Notes: generated by a model from the letters alone, not told the origin. Shown: positions 33,289 through 40,435, counted from the first letter of the stretch. The stretch is 40,435 nucleotides of DNA from CAYOHP01 sp964403795 [NCBI: uncultured bacterium] (GCA_964403795.1 CAYOHP010000051.1:1-40435); one strand, 5' to 3'. Translations and numbers: made by a program.

Positions 33289-34986
33289 ATGAGACGTGCA
33301 CTCGGTGCCAAGAGAACCGCGACGATCGTGCTCTTGCTTCCAGCTTCCGTGCTGGCCCAGACACCCAAGCCGGCGTCGGTCACGGTGTCGCCGGCCCGGC
33401 TCTTCTACGGCCAGGGGGCCACCGTCACGGTCCAGCTGGACCGGGCGGCGCCCGCGGGGGGCGCGAGCGTGAACGTCTACCCCTGCAACAGCAACGCCTA
33501 CCGGCCCGACCCGTCGCGTCTGGTCACGATTCCGGCAGGCCAGTCGTCCACTTCCTTCAGCGTGACCGCCAACCCGCAGGGGTCCGGATGGGGTAGTGCG
33601 CAGAACTGCATCCGAGCCCAGATCGGCACCGACGTAGCGGTGAGCAACGCCGTGGAGATGGGGATGCTGGCCACCCACATCGCTCTGCCCGTGGCCGAGG
33701 CGTATGGGGGCGCCCGGTTGTCGGGCGAGGTCCGGATGGGGACGCTCTCCTCGTCTTCCAGCGGCGGCCCCGCCACGGTGTTGGGAGGGTTCCCGGCCTT
33801 CCAGGACGTTCCGATCACGCTCGGGAGCGCGGGAGGCATCACCTTCCCCTCGGGAACGCAGGTCACCATCCGGGCGGGGACGACCAGTGTGCCGTTCGCG
33901 TGCGTGCTCCCCGAGGTCCTGTACGACCAGGAGACCCGGGTGACCAAGGCGGGCGGCGGGCCCTTCAACACCTTCGCGATCGTAAGGACGAAGGTCAACA
34001 ACGTGGCGGCTGCGTCGGTCAGCCCGTCGACCCTCCAGGGTGGCGGGAACGCCACCGGCACGGTGATCCTCTACGGTCCGGCGGGGCCGGGCGGGGCACG
34101 GGTCGCCGTGGAGGTGATCGGCGTGTCGGCGTCGCTCCCGAGGGAGGTGACGGTCCCGGAGGGCGCCACGTCGGTGACGTTCCCCATCCAGCTCGGCACT
34201 GTGACCAACGCCGTCGATGCCCGCCTCCGAGCCGGGAGAGCCGTCCCGAGCAATTGGTCGAGCGCACTACCGCCCAAGTTCCAGGCCACCTTCCGCGTGA
34301 ACCCGGGACAGGGCAGCAACCTCTCCGTCGCAGAGGTCAGCGTCGACCCGGCGACCGTCCGGGGCGGGCAGCCGTCGACCGGACGGGTGAGGCTCTCGGG
34401 GAACGCTCCTGCTGGCGGCATCAATGTGGTTCTGTACCGGATGGGCGGTTGCTGCGCCGACATCCCGGCGGGCGTGAAGGTGCCTGGCGGGTCGGACCAC
34501 GCGACCTTCGCGATCGGCACGGTACCGCAGGACGAGACCACCCGGCCGGAGATCCAGGCGGCACTCTTCTCGAGCTGGAAGAGCGCGTTGCTGACCGTGA
34601 CCAGCGTCCAGGTGGACCAGGTGGAGGTTCCCTCGTCGGTGTACGGCGGTAGCTCGCTGACCGTGAAGGTCAAGCTGACCTCGCCGGGGCCGGCCGACAG
34701 GGCCATCGCCTTCGCCCTCACGTCCACGGATCCCGCAGGAGTCCCCGTGCCGGCGCAACTCCTCGTGCCTGCCGGTCAGCAGGAGGGTGCCGTCACGGTG
34801 AAGACGCTGAGCACCCCGGTCGACAAGACGATCACGGTACGCGTCAGGAACCAGGCGGTCGGCCTGGACCGGACTTTCAACATCGCGGTCAGGAAGGCGC
34901 CGCCGATGGCGGCGGAGAAGGCGGGCCGGCCGATGGTCCCGCTGGGGAAGGTATCGTCGAAGCGGGTGCTGCCGCTGCAGAAGTAG
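33289..34986 (+). CDS. Secreted protein of five beta-sandwich repeats
   Basis: Not a recognised family. The 565-residue protein has a signal peptide (RTATIVLLLPASVLAQ, cut after Gln-Ala-type site near 23) and about five tandem units of about 100 residues. Each unit begins like VSVDPATVRGGQPSTGRVRLSGNAP and ends with a V-P-x-G...TFxI strand (VTIPAGQSSTSFSVT, VTVPEGATSVTFPIQ, VKVPGGSDHATFAIG). This is like bacterial Ig-like/Calx-beta-type folds used in adhesins. Cysteines occur in pairs (YPCNS/QNCIRA, GGCCAD). The C-terminus is basic (KVSSKRVLPLQK). GAGGGAG lies 6 bases before the ATG. I infer a surface or extracellular matrix protein. Base composition is a little less G+C-rich than the neighbours, perhaps because of its Thr/Val/Asn content. 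Confidence 0.75.
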   Translation: MRRALGAKRTATIVLLLPASVLAQTPKPASVTVSPARLFYGQGATVTVQLDRAAPAGGASVNVYPCNSNAYRPDPSRLVTIPAGQSSTSFSVTANPQGSGWGSAQNCIRAQIGTDVAVSNAVEMGMLATHIALPVAEAYGGARLSGEVRMGTLSSSSSGGPATVLGGFPAFQDVPITLGSAGGITFPSGTQVTIRAGTTSVPFACVLPEVLYDQETRVTKAGGGPFNTFAIVRTKVNNVAAASVSPSTLQGGGNATGTVILYGPAGPGGARVAVEVIGVSASLPREVTVPEGATSVTFPIQLGTVTNAVDARLRAGRAVPSNWSSALPPKFQATFRVNPGQGSNLSVAEVSVDPATVRGGQPSTGRVRLSGNAPAGGINVVLYRMGGCCADIPAGVKVPGGSDHATFAIGTVPQDETTRPEIQAALFSSWKSALLTVTSVQVDQVEVPSSVYGGSSLTVKVKLTSPGPADRAIAFALTSTDPAGVPVPAQLLVPAGQQEGAVTVKTLSTPVDKTITVRVRNQAVGLDRTFNIAVRKAPPMAAEKAGRPMVPLGKVSSKRVLPLQK

Positions 34987-35010
34987 GCTCGCGCCTTGGG
35001 GGAGCGGGAC

Positions 35011-35697
35011 TCAACCCCAGGCCAGGTCGTGGCCCAGCCGATAGGGCGCCCAGCAGCAGTAGAGGAGGCCCAGGGGGATCTCCACCCCCAGGGTCACCGC
35101 CAGCCCGACCGCGCCCATGCAGATCGGGATGCAGACCAGTCCCCCCAAGGCGACGACCGTGAACTCGGAGAGCGCCCGTAGGAACCATGCCGACCCGTCG
35201 AAGGCCGCTTCGCGATCGAATCCCGTGTCGATGGCTGACCGCGAGGCGTAGCCGAAGGCGTATCCGGCAGCGGAGAGGATCACGAAGACGTCGAGGAATT
35301 CGAAGCTGGACGATCCTCGCCTCCCGATCCACAGGGCCGTCGTCAGCGCCAGCATGGCGGCGAAGCGGAACGCGGCGAAGGGCGTCTCCTGGTCCCGCCC
35401 GGTTCGCGGCGCGGGCTCGCCCCAGGGGTGCCGACGTTCCCCGGTTTCCGGGGTGTGGCCGAGCGGGGAGTCCGAAGACCCGCTCAGGCGATGACCCGCC
35501 CCGGGACCGGCGACCGGGGAGTTCCGACCGCATCCGTAGGTCGGGCAGCCCCCGACGAAGCTCCGGCACTCCAGGTGGAGGGGGAGGTCGCAACGGCTGC
35601 AGCGGACCGCGAGCTTCGGGTCGACGTCGGTACCGCAGACCGCACAGCGGGATCCCAGGCGCACGTCCAGGATCCGGATCGGGGAGGCGGAGGACAC
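35011..35697 (-). CDS. Membrane protein with N-terminal RING-like zinc finger
   Basis: The 228-residue protein begins SSASPIRILDVRLGSRCAVCGTDV; residues about 15-55 have paired Cys and a His in the order CAVCG...VRCSRC...LHLEC...GC...GCG, as in the prokaryotic RING-finger family 1. After a polar linker (about 60-105) come four membrane segments (FRFAAMLALTTALWIG; FEFLDVFVILSAAGYAFGYA; LSEFTVVALGGLVCIPICMGAVGLAVTL; IPLGLLYCCWAPYRLG). The finger should be cytoplasmic. The start is uncertain: GTG 35697 or TTG 35709 are the only likely codons and neither has a Shine-Dalgarno. It is divergent from the exported HEAT gene, whose promoter lies upstream. Function unknown; such fingers may bind nucleic acid or protein. 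Confidence 0.68.
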   Translation of the reverse strand: MSSASPIRILDVRLGSRCAVCGTDVDPKLAVRCSRCDLPLHLECRSFVGGCPTYGCGRNSPVAGPGAGHRLSGSSDSPLGHTPETGERRHPWGEPAPRTGRDQETPFAAFRFAAMLALTTALWIGRRGSSSFEFLDVFVILSAAGYAFGYASRSAIDTGFDREAAFDGSAWFLRALSEFTVVALGGLVCIPICMGAVGLAVTLGVEIPLGLLYCCWAPYRLGHDLAWG

Positions 35698-35818
35698 GTC
35701 TGCCGGCAAAGCACGAAAGTTGCCGCCGGATCCGGAGTCTGCCGGGACGATCGCGAAGATGGGGTCGATCGGATCCCCGGGGGCGATCCCGGGAGCGGGG
35801 ACGCGGCCCGGGCTCCGA

Positions 35819-35847
35819 TTGCTCCTTCCCTTCGGGTTGGCTACCTT
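35819..35847 (+). promoter_or_regulatory. Sigma70-type promoter of the exported HEAT gene
   Basis: -35 TTGCTC (35819-35824), exact 17-base spacer, -10 TACCTT (35842-35847). The predicted start near 35855 leaves a leader of about 20 bases with AGGAGGGG ahead of the ATG at 35875. Confidence 0.65.
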
Positions 35848-35874
35848 CGGCCCGGACTCGAGGAGGGGCGACGC

Positions 35875-37050
35875 ATGGTGGATGCGGCACGGAGGTCGGA
35901 GTGGGGATCGGCGCTGGCCTTGGGCCTCGTCTTGATGGCTGCCACGGCAGGGGCCAGGGAAGGTGACCGGGAACTGAGGGATGCCCTTCCCGCCCTGGTC
36001 GAGCTCGCCAAGACCCACCCGCTCCAGGCAGAGCCCATGTTCGAGATGCTCACCCGCAGCCATCCCCACGACCCTCGTCCCTGGCTGTTCCTGGCCCGGC
36101 TCCGGATCAAGGTCGGTGCCGCCTGGGCGGCCGAGCTGCCGCTGCGGAGAGCCGCCGACACCGGACCGGCGTCCTACTGGGAGTCGGTGCAGAAGCTCCA
36201 GGTCGAGGCCCGTCTGCCGCGCCTCCCCGACCGGGGCGAGATCGTGGAGCTCGACGTCCTCCGGGAGCGGGCCGGGCCGGACGCCTGCCTGCGCCGAAGG
36301 GCGGATCCCGAGGGAGCCCGCACCTGTCCGGTCAGCAAGGCCGCCTTGGTCCCGGTCGGGGCCGGGCGCTTCGAGTGTCCGACCCATCCCGGGGACCGGG
36401 AAGGCGAGCCCTTCACCATCCCCGCCGCGCTGGTCCGGGAGGCCTTGAAGGCCGGCGAGTCCTGGATCCGGAGCGAGGCGCTGCGCCGGGTCGACTGCCG
36501 GCTGTTGAACACCGAGAGCCTGCGCCGGCTCCTCGCCGAGACCGATCCCGAGGTACGCATGGCGGTCCTGGAGCGGCTCCTGGGGGCGGCCGCGGCGGTC
36601 GACTTCCTGCCGGTCGTCCCCGAGCTGGCCCGCGCCTACGCCAGCGATACCGACTTCCGGGTGCGGGAGCTGGCCTGGCGTCTGGCCTACGCCGCCGGCG
36701 AGGTCCCGGCCATGTCCGATGCCGACCTCTCCCGCCTGGTGGTGCTGGCCGACCGCGGACATGCCTCGAAGTACCTGGTTCGGGACGTCTTCACCGCGGA
36801 CCCGGCCCGCGGCCAGAGGGTGCTCGCCACGATGCTCGGCGAGCCGGGACTCGAAGGCAAGTCGGTGGCCCTCCGGGTGCTCGCCATGGACGGGGGGAAG
36901 GCCGGTGCCCTGGCCCTGGCCCAAGCCCTGGTGCGACCCAACGGGGCCCTCCTGATGAGGAAGTCCGAGGCGCTCCGGGCGCTGGTCGAGGCGACCGGCG
37001 AGGACCACGGTCGCGATCCTTCGACCTGGGTGGCGGCACTCTCGCGGTAG
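35875..37050 (+). CDS. Exported HEAT-repeat protein
   Basis: The 391-residue protein starts MVDAARRSEWGSALALGLVLMAATAGAREG, a signal peptide. Residues about 30-100 are helical TPR-like (HPLQAEPMFEMLTRSHPHDPRPWLFLARLRIKVG). A short Cys cluster at about 135-175 (CLRRR...TCPVS...FECPTHPG) may bind zinc and resembles the CP/C pattern of planctomycete prepilin-type proteins. From about 190 to the end HEAT-like helices recur (DPEVRMAVLERLLGAAAA, DTDFRVRELAWRLAYAAG). AGGAGGGG precedes the ATG. The next gene starts 29 bases after the stop, so the two form an operon. Function is unknown. Confidence 0.75.
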   Translation: MVDAARRSEWGSALALGLVLMAATAGAREGDRELRDALPALVELAKTHPLQAEPMFEMLTRSHPHDPRPWLFLARLRIKVGAAWAAELPLRRAADTGPASYWESVQKLQVEARLPRLPDRGEIVELDVLRERAGPDACLRRRADPEGARTCPVSKAALVPVGAGRFECPTHPGDREGEPFTIPAALVREALKAGESWIRSEALRRVDCRLLNTESLRRLLAETDPEVRMAVLERLLGAAAAVDFLPVVPELARAYASDTDFRVRELAWRLAYAAGEVPAMSDADLSRLVVLADRGHASKYLVRDVFTADPARGQRVLATMLGEPGLEGKSVALRVLAMDGGKAGALALAQALVRPNGALLMRKSEALRALVEATGEDHGRDPSTWVAALSR

Positions 37051-37078
37051 CCGCCCGGTACGGGGATGAGGAGGTCTC

Positions 37079-37747
37079 ATGGACGATCCGAATCGCGATT
37101 CGCCCGATCGGATCCGCGCCGAGCTGCTCGGTCGGGTCCGGTTCGAAGGGCCCTCGTCCGGCCTGCTCGAGGAGGCCGCCCGATGGGTGGCCAGACTGGG
37201 GCGCGACGACGAGGAGATGGAGGTCCTGTTCGGCTGGATGCCGCTCGCTCCGGTGGCCGAGCTGGCCGGACGCGACCCGGAGGATGTCTTCCTCGGCCGG
37301 GTCCTCTCCCGGATCATCCGCAGGGAGCGACCGAAGCTCGCGTCGGTGGTGTGGAAGGACCGGCAGGGAGTCCGCTGGTTCGAGTACCCGGAGGCCGAAC
37401 TCACCTTCCGGGTCGACGAGGGCAAGGACTCGAAGTCGCCTCCTCCCCCCGAGGAAGCCCTCCCCGGTGGCCTCGCCCGCTGGAAGGTGACCGGCACGCC
37501 CTTCCGGGCACAGCGCATGGGGTACCGGATGGGGCAGGCCCGGTACCAGGAGGTCCCGGAGCGCTTCCTCGAACACCTGCGGAAGCCCGGGGTCGAGATC
37601 TCCTTCTCTCCAGTGGTCCAGGCCTGGAGCGTCCACGCCTCCTACTTCGAGGATCGCCCCTACTCCAACCCCCACTTCTCCTTCGATCTGAGCTTCCGGC
37701 CCAGTACCGGACTGGTCGAGTACCACTCGGTCGCGGACTACGAGTAG
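37079..37747 (+). CDS. Conserved protein of unknown function
   Basis: This 222-residue protein has no signal peptide or membrane segment. The N-terminal third is helical and acidic (LLEEAARWVARLGRDDEEMEVLFGWMPL). The remainder is beta-rich with many aromatic residues (GVRWFEYPEAELTFRVDEG, SYFEDRPYSNPHFSFDLSF). A pocket-like run YRMGQARYQEVPERFLEHL lies near 145. GAGGAGG sits 5 bases before the ATG. It is the second gene of an operon with the exported HEAT protein and is followed by the hairpins at 37750-37819. I see no family signature. Confidence 0.65.
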   Translation: MDDPNRDSPDRIRAELLGRVRFEGPSSGLLEEAARWVARLGRDDEEMEVLFGWMPLAPVAELAGRDPEDVFLGRVLSRIIRRERPKLASVVWKDRQGVRWFEYPEAELTFRVDEGKDSKSPPPPEEALPGGLARWKVTGTPFRAQRMGYRMGQARYQEVPERFLEHLRKPGVEISFSPVVQAWSVHASYFEDRPYSNPHFSFDLSFRPSTGLVEYHSVADYE

Positions 37748-37749
37748 CC

Positions 37750-37819
37750 GGATGCTCCCCCTGGAGCATCCCGCTCCAGGCCTCCTCGTCCGGAACTGGA
37801 GCATCCGGCTCCATTCCGG
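37750..37819 (+). repeat. Tandem 17-base palindromes and strong hairpins
   Basis: Two copies of TGGAGC-ATCCS-GCTCCA (37762-37778 and 37797-37813, 16 of 17 bases equal) lie 35 bases apart. The first overlaps a perfect 9-base-pair hairpin GGATGCTCC-ccct-GGAGCATCC (37750-37771). The second is extended by CCGGAA (37790-37795) and TTCCGG (37814-37819) to a 12-base-pair stem with one bulged C. There is no T-run. They could terminate the upstream operon, or serve as paired operator sites for the gene at 37913. Confidence 0.55.
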
Positions 37820-37912
37820 TGGTGTGCCCCACCGGGATCCGCACTGGTAGAGGATCTCCGCACCTGGCACGCCCCCTGCTTCTTCAGCCTCCAACGGCGG
37901 AAGGAGCCCCTC

Positions 37913-38938
37913 GTGAAGATCCAGAACCGGACCCTCGGTGCGAAGTGCCTGGCCCTGGTGGCGATGCTCGGGACCAGCTCGGTGGTGGCCGCGGACAAGG
38001 CTGACGAGTTCGAACTCTATGGCCTCGGCGGAGGACGCTTCGAACCCGTCCCGGTGGCTTCGGTCCGGACCGCGCGGATCACCAGCAGCTTCGATCTCGA
38101 CAAGGATCTCCCGACTTTCGGGAACTTCCGGCGGGAGGGAGAGACGAACCCCGCGGGCAACGGGTTCGGGATGGCGTACCGGACCCAGCGACACCTCCGG
38201 GATCGCCAGGGCTTCGGGCCCGCTTCGAGCACTTTCCTCTCGAAGACCAAGCCCTTGGGCGAACACCACGAGATCGAGCAGATGCTCGCCTTCGAGGAGG
38301 ACCAGCAGAGGGAACACTCCGAGAGCCAGGTCCGACCTGGGGCGGCGGAAGCGACCACGATCGAGCTGATCCGCACCATCGAGGCGTCGGCGAGCCGGGA
38401 CGAGGTCCTCACCCTCACCTCCAAGGATGGCAAGCACCGCCGCTACCTCTTCGTCTACGAGGCTCGCGAAGTCGGAGCGATGAAGATCTTCAACTTCTTC
38501 GACCCGCACGCCCAGGGCTCCACGGCCCAGACCCCGACCCGGCTCGGAGTCCTGGTCTCGATCGCGGGCAGGTTCTTCGTCGACGAGTACTGGGACCGCT
38601 GTGCAGCCTCCGGTGGCCAGGATCGTTTCGCCGGCGAGGGTGCCCATTACTCCTTCGAGGCTCGCTGGAGCGACCGGGAGACCAAGCGCTCGCCCAAGCA
38701 GGTCGTCGAGGTGAAGGTCGACCGCTTCGGGACCGCCCGGACCGGTGGCGGGAGCTGGTGGTACGGGTTCAACTGGGTGCGGGCCGCGGGCGCCGCCAAT
38801 CGGGTCCTGCAGGCCGGCGGAGTCGCCACGGCCCCCGCCCGCTATGTCGAAGGTGCTCTCAACGGCGTGCGCGCTGCGATCTCGGTCCACCACGCCAGCT
38901 TCGACGCCATCGATCCCGAGCTCGTCCCCTACCCCTGA
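37913..38938 (+). CDS. Secreted protein of unknown function
   Basis: The 341-residue protein has a clear signal peptide (KIQNRTLGAKCLALVAMLGTSSVVAA). The rest shows no membrane segment. Segments such as KHRRYLFVYEAREVGAMKIFNFFDPHA, LVSIAGRFFVDEYWDRC and SFEARWSDRETKRSPKQVVEVKV are beta-rich; GEHHEIEQMLAFEEDQQREHSESQ is a helical acidic linker. I do not recognise the family. The start is the GTG at 37913 with AAGGAG upstream. Two tandem palindromes end about 100 bases before it. A hairpin with a short T-run follows the gene. Confidence 0.65.
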   Translation: MKIQNRTLGAKCLALVAMLGTSSVVAADKADEFELYGLGGGRFEPVPVASVRTARITSSFDLDKDLPTFGNFRREGETNPAGNGFGMAYRTQRHLRDRQGFGPASSTFLSKTKPLGEHHEIEQMLAFEEDQQREHSESQVRPGAAEATTIELIRTIEASASRDEVLTLTSKDGKHRRYLFVYEAREVGAMKIFNFFDPHAQGSTAQTPTRLGVLVSIAGRFFVDEYWDRCAASGGQDRFAGEGAHYSFEARWSDRETKRSPKQVVEVKVDRFGTARTGGGSWWYGFNWVRAAGAANRVLQAGGVATAPARYVEGALNGVRAAISVHHASFDAIDPELVPYP

Positions 38939-38970
38939 GAGCCCGCCTCTTCCGCCGCCGCCCCTCGGGT

Positions 38971-38992
38971 CCCTCCGGGCCCGGGGGGCTTT
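38971..38992 (+). terminator. Possible terminator after the secreted protein gene
   Basis: CCCTCCG-ggcc-CGGGGGG forms a 7-base-pair stem (one G-T pair) followed by CTTT. The T-run is short, so confidence is limited. Confidence 0.4.
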
Positions 38993-39041
38993 CGCTTCCC
39001 ACCCCGGGGCACGGCGGGCAGCCTTCCCCCGGAGACGCGGG

Positions 39042-39047
39042 TACCAT
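39042..39047 (+). promoter_or_regulatory. -10-like box of the gene at 39055
   Basis: TACCAT ends 7 bases before the ATG at 39055, with no Shine-Dalgarno between. The other in-frame ATG (39046) lies inside the box. No TTGNNN -35 is visible. Confidence 0.38.
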
Positions 39048-39054
39048 GGGTCCG

Positions 39055-39450
39055 ATGGACCACGACGCCTTCCGGGCCGCATTCGAGTCCTGCTCGCTCG
39101 AGCGGAGCGACTGGGACCACCGGGCCCACCTGCGCCTGGCGTGGCTCTATCTCCAGGAGCACGACCTCGACGCGGCGGTGACCCGGATGCGGGACGGGAT
39201 CCGCCGCTTCGACCTGGCGACCGCCCCGGACCTGGCCTGCAACTACCACGAGTCGATGACCCGCTTCTGGCTCACGGTGATCGCCCGGTCCATGGAAGGC
39301 GCCCCGGCCGGCGAGGACTTCGACGCCTTCTGCGCCCGCTGCCCCGAGCTCCTCGACAAGCGGCTGATCCTGGCCTACTACACCCAGCCCCGGATCGTCT
39401 CCGACGAGGCCCGGGAGCGTTGGGTCGAGCCGGACCGTCGCAGGCTGTAG
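39055..39450 (+). CDS. Conserved small hypothetical protein
   Basis: The 131-residue cytoplasmic protein matches a widespread uncharacterised family whose members share an N-terminal 'W-H-x-x-H-x-x-x-A' motif (SDWDHRAHLRLAWLYLQ), a YHES/T motif (NYHESMTRFWL) and a C-terminal YYxPxxxxSDxAR motif (LAYYTQPRIVSDEARE). The chain is helical and is probably single-domain. I chose ATG 39055 over ATG 39046 because the latter falls in the -10 box. It is convergent with the enoyl-CoA hydratase gene, and hairpins such as CCCCG-gtt-CGGGG (39451-39463) directly follow its stop. Reaction unknown. Confidence 0.78.
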   Translation: MDHDAFRAAFESCSLERSDWDHRAHLRLAWLYLQEHDLDAAVTRMRDGIRRFDLATAPDLACNYHESMTRFWLTVIARSMEGAPAGEDFDAFCARCPELLDKRLILAYYTQPRIVSDEARERWVEPDRRRL

Positions 39451-39463
39451 CCCCGGTTCGGGG
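39451..39463. terminator. Small hairpin in the convergent spacer
   Basis: CCCCG-GTT-CGGGG directly follows the stop at 39450. Further inverted repeats fill the 64-base spacer to 39515. No T-run; weak evidence. Confidence 0.3.
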
Positions 39464-39514
39464 CCGGCACGACGAGGCCCCGCCTCGGGCCACCGGCTCC
39501 CGGAGCCTGCCGGG

Positions 39515-40285
39515 TCACTCCGGATCGACCGGCTTCCCATGCCTCCCGGCGCCGGCGACGAAGCGGCGGGCCCCGGCCTCGGTCTCGCCCGATTCGATCA
39601 CGGCCTTCCCCCCGACGAGTTCCCGCCGCAAGGCGTCCTCCAGGGATCCCTCGAAGGCCCGACGGGCACTCGCCAGGTCGGCCCTCAGCGCTCCCTGGGG
39701 GAAGGCGGCCAGCACCGCCCCGAGCTCCTCGGCGGCGGCGCGGGCGGTTCCCGTCGCCACCACCCGGTCGACCAGGCCGATCGCCAGCGCCTCGGCGGAC
39801 TCCACGTCGCGGCCGGTGAGGATCAGGTCGAGCGCCCTGCCCATGCCGATCCGGCGCGGCAGGCGCACGGTGCCGCCGTCGATCAGCGGGACCCCGAAGC
39901 GCCGGCAGGCCACCGCGAAGATCGCGCTCTCGGAGGCGACCACCAGGTCGCACCAGATCGCGAGCTCGAGGCCCCCGGCCACCGCGTAGCCCTCGACCGC
40001 GGCCAGGACCGGCTTGGCGGTCACCAGGCGAGTCGCCCCCAGCGGACCGTCGCCGTCGGGCTCGACCCGATGCAGCTCGCCCCGGGCCACCGCCGCGAGA
40101 TCGGCCCCGGCGCAGAAGTTCCCACCCGCACCCCAGAGCACCAGGGCCCGCACCGCGGGATCGGCGTCGAGCCCACGCACCGTCCGGGCCAGCTCGGCGG
40201 CGCCCGCGGGATCGATGGCGTTGCGCCGGGTCGGCCGGTCGAGCACCACGGTACGGACCGCTCCCTCGCCTTCGACGCGGATCAT
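39515..40285 (-). CDS. Enoyl-CoA hydratase/isomerase family protein
   Basis: The 256-residue protein has the crotonase fold: VVLDRPTRRNAIDPAG, GGNFCAGADL (oxyanion-hole loop near 65), KPVLAAVEGYAVAGGLELAIWCDLVVAS (second oxyanion-hole GxxxGGG near 110), FGVPLIDGGTVRLPRRIG and MGRALDLILTGRDV. Where hydratases have Glu in the 'AKFGLPEI' segment this protein has IDGG, so it may not be a hydratase; isomerase or other acyl-CoA reactions are possible. GGAGG lies 4 bases before the ATG, which shares ATGA with the end of the upstream gene. Cytoplasmic, fatty acid or related acyl-CoA metabolism. Confidence 0.9.
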   Translation of the reverse strand: MIRVEGEGAVRTVVLDRPTRRNAIDPAGAAELARTVRGLDADPAVRALVLWGAGGNFCAGADLAAVARGELHRVEPDGDGPLGATRLVTAKPVLAAVEGYAVAGGLELAIWCDLVVASESAIFAVACRRFGVPLIDGGTVRLPRRIGMGRALDLILTGRDVESAEALAIGLVDRVVATGTARAAAEELGAVLAAFPQGALRADLASARRAFEGSLEDALRRELVGGKAVIESGETEAGARRFVAGAGRHGKPVDPE

Positions 40286-40435
40286 GGGACCTCCACCCTC
40301 TCGAGGCTTCCGTCGGGCAGGCCGAGCAGTAGCGCGGTCCCGGTCCCGCTCCCGCCGGCCGCCTCCTCGAACACCATGCAACGCGGGGCGGCGTCGAGAC
40401 GTCGACCCGGCCCCGCGGGAGCCGTCCCCTCGAAC
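40282..40435 (-). CDS. C-terminal end of an unidentified gene
   Basis: The last 50 codons of a minus-strand gene that enters from the right edge. The reading ends FEEAAGGSGTGTALLLGLPDGSLERVEVP and its TGA overlaps the hydratase ATG as ATGA, supporting a real frame and an operon. Too short to assign. Confidence 0.45.
   Translation of the reverse strand, partial: FEGTAPAGPGRRLDAAPRCMVFEEAAGGSGTGTALLLGLPDGSLERVEVP

Noticed and set aside
37066-37500. Plus-strand open frame overlapping the gene at 37079 in another phase
   Set aside because: Arg/Gly/Pro-rich shadow; the frame from 37079 has a Shine-Dalgarno and mixed composition.

Overview
The window is a compact, very G+C-rich bacterial chromosome segment with about 30 protein genes on both strands and no rRNA, tRNA, CRISPR array or insertion sequence that I can see. 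No gene-free stretch exceeds 300 bases. Membrane-spanning Ser/Thr kinases, repeated use of HEAT repeats, a secreted PQQ-type propeller protein, paired Tim44 and TPM proteins, a sigma54/NorR circuit and exported proteins of unknown function suggest a large-genome environmental bacterium. Planctomycetota fits best, but Myxococcota, Acidobacteriota or Gemmatimonadota cannot be excluded from the sequence alone.

Left part (1-10.5 kb): a truncated glycosyltransferase lies downstream of a tail-anchored HEAT-repeat protein. A coupled pyrB-pyrC-mobA cluster follows (pyrimidine synthesis plus molybdenum cofactor guanylylation). Divergent from pyrB is a Ser/Thr kinase with an exported N-terminal domain. 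A Tim44-like membrane protein and a TPM-domain membrane protein share a TTGA overlap.

Centre-left (10.5-21 kb): a second Ser/Thr kinase with a large extracytoplasmic domain; then a PhnD-like substrate-binding protein overlapping (GTGA) a membrane adenylyl cyclase with C-terminal HEAT repeats, probably a ligand-to-cAMP signalling pair; a rifampin-phosphotransferase-like enzyme; and a HIT hydrolase divergent from a CaCA-family cation exchanger across a perfect palindrome.

Centre (21-29 kb): a quinol-dependent nitric oxide reductase and its divergent activator NorR. The spacer between them holds a good sigma54 promoter and a GT-N7-AC NorR-type site. Next are a secreted beta-propeller protein with a textbook sigma70 promoter and an unusual leader, and an aminoglycoside-phosphotransferase-fold kinase.

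Right part (29-40.4 kb): a three-gene operon joined by ATGA overlaps encodes an exported helical protein, a radical SAM enzyme of the AmmeMemoRadiSam type carrying a Tat signal, and a polytopic spermidine-synthase-like protein without the usual catalytic residues. This is my best candidate for an undescribed system. A secreted five-repeat beta-sandwich protein with a structured leader, a RING-like membrane protein, an exported HEAT protein with a partner of unknown function, a secreted orphan preceded by tandem palindromes, a small conserved protein, an enoyl-CoA hydratase and a truncated gene complete the window.

Promoters of the form TTGNNN-N17-TANNNT stand out against the G+C-rich background. 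In four genes the -10-like box ends 7-9 bases before the start codon and no Shine-Dalgarno is visible, which suggests leaderless mRNAs beside normally led ones.
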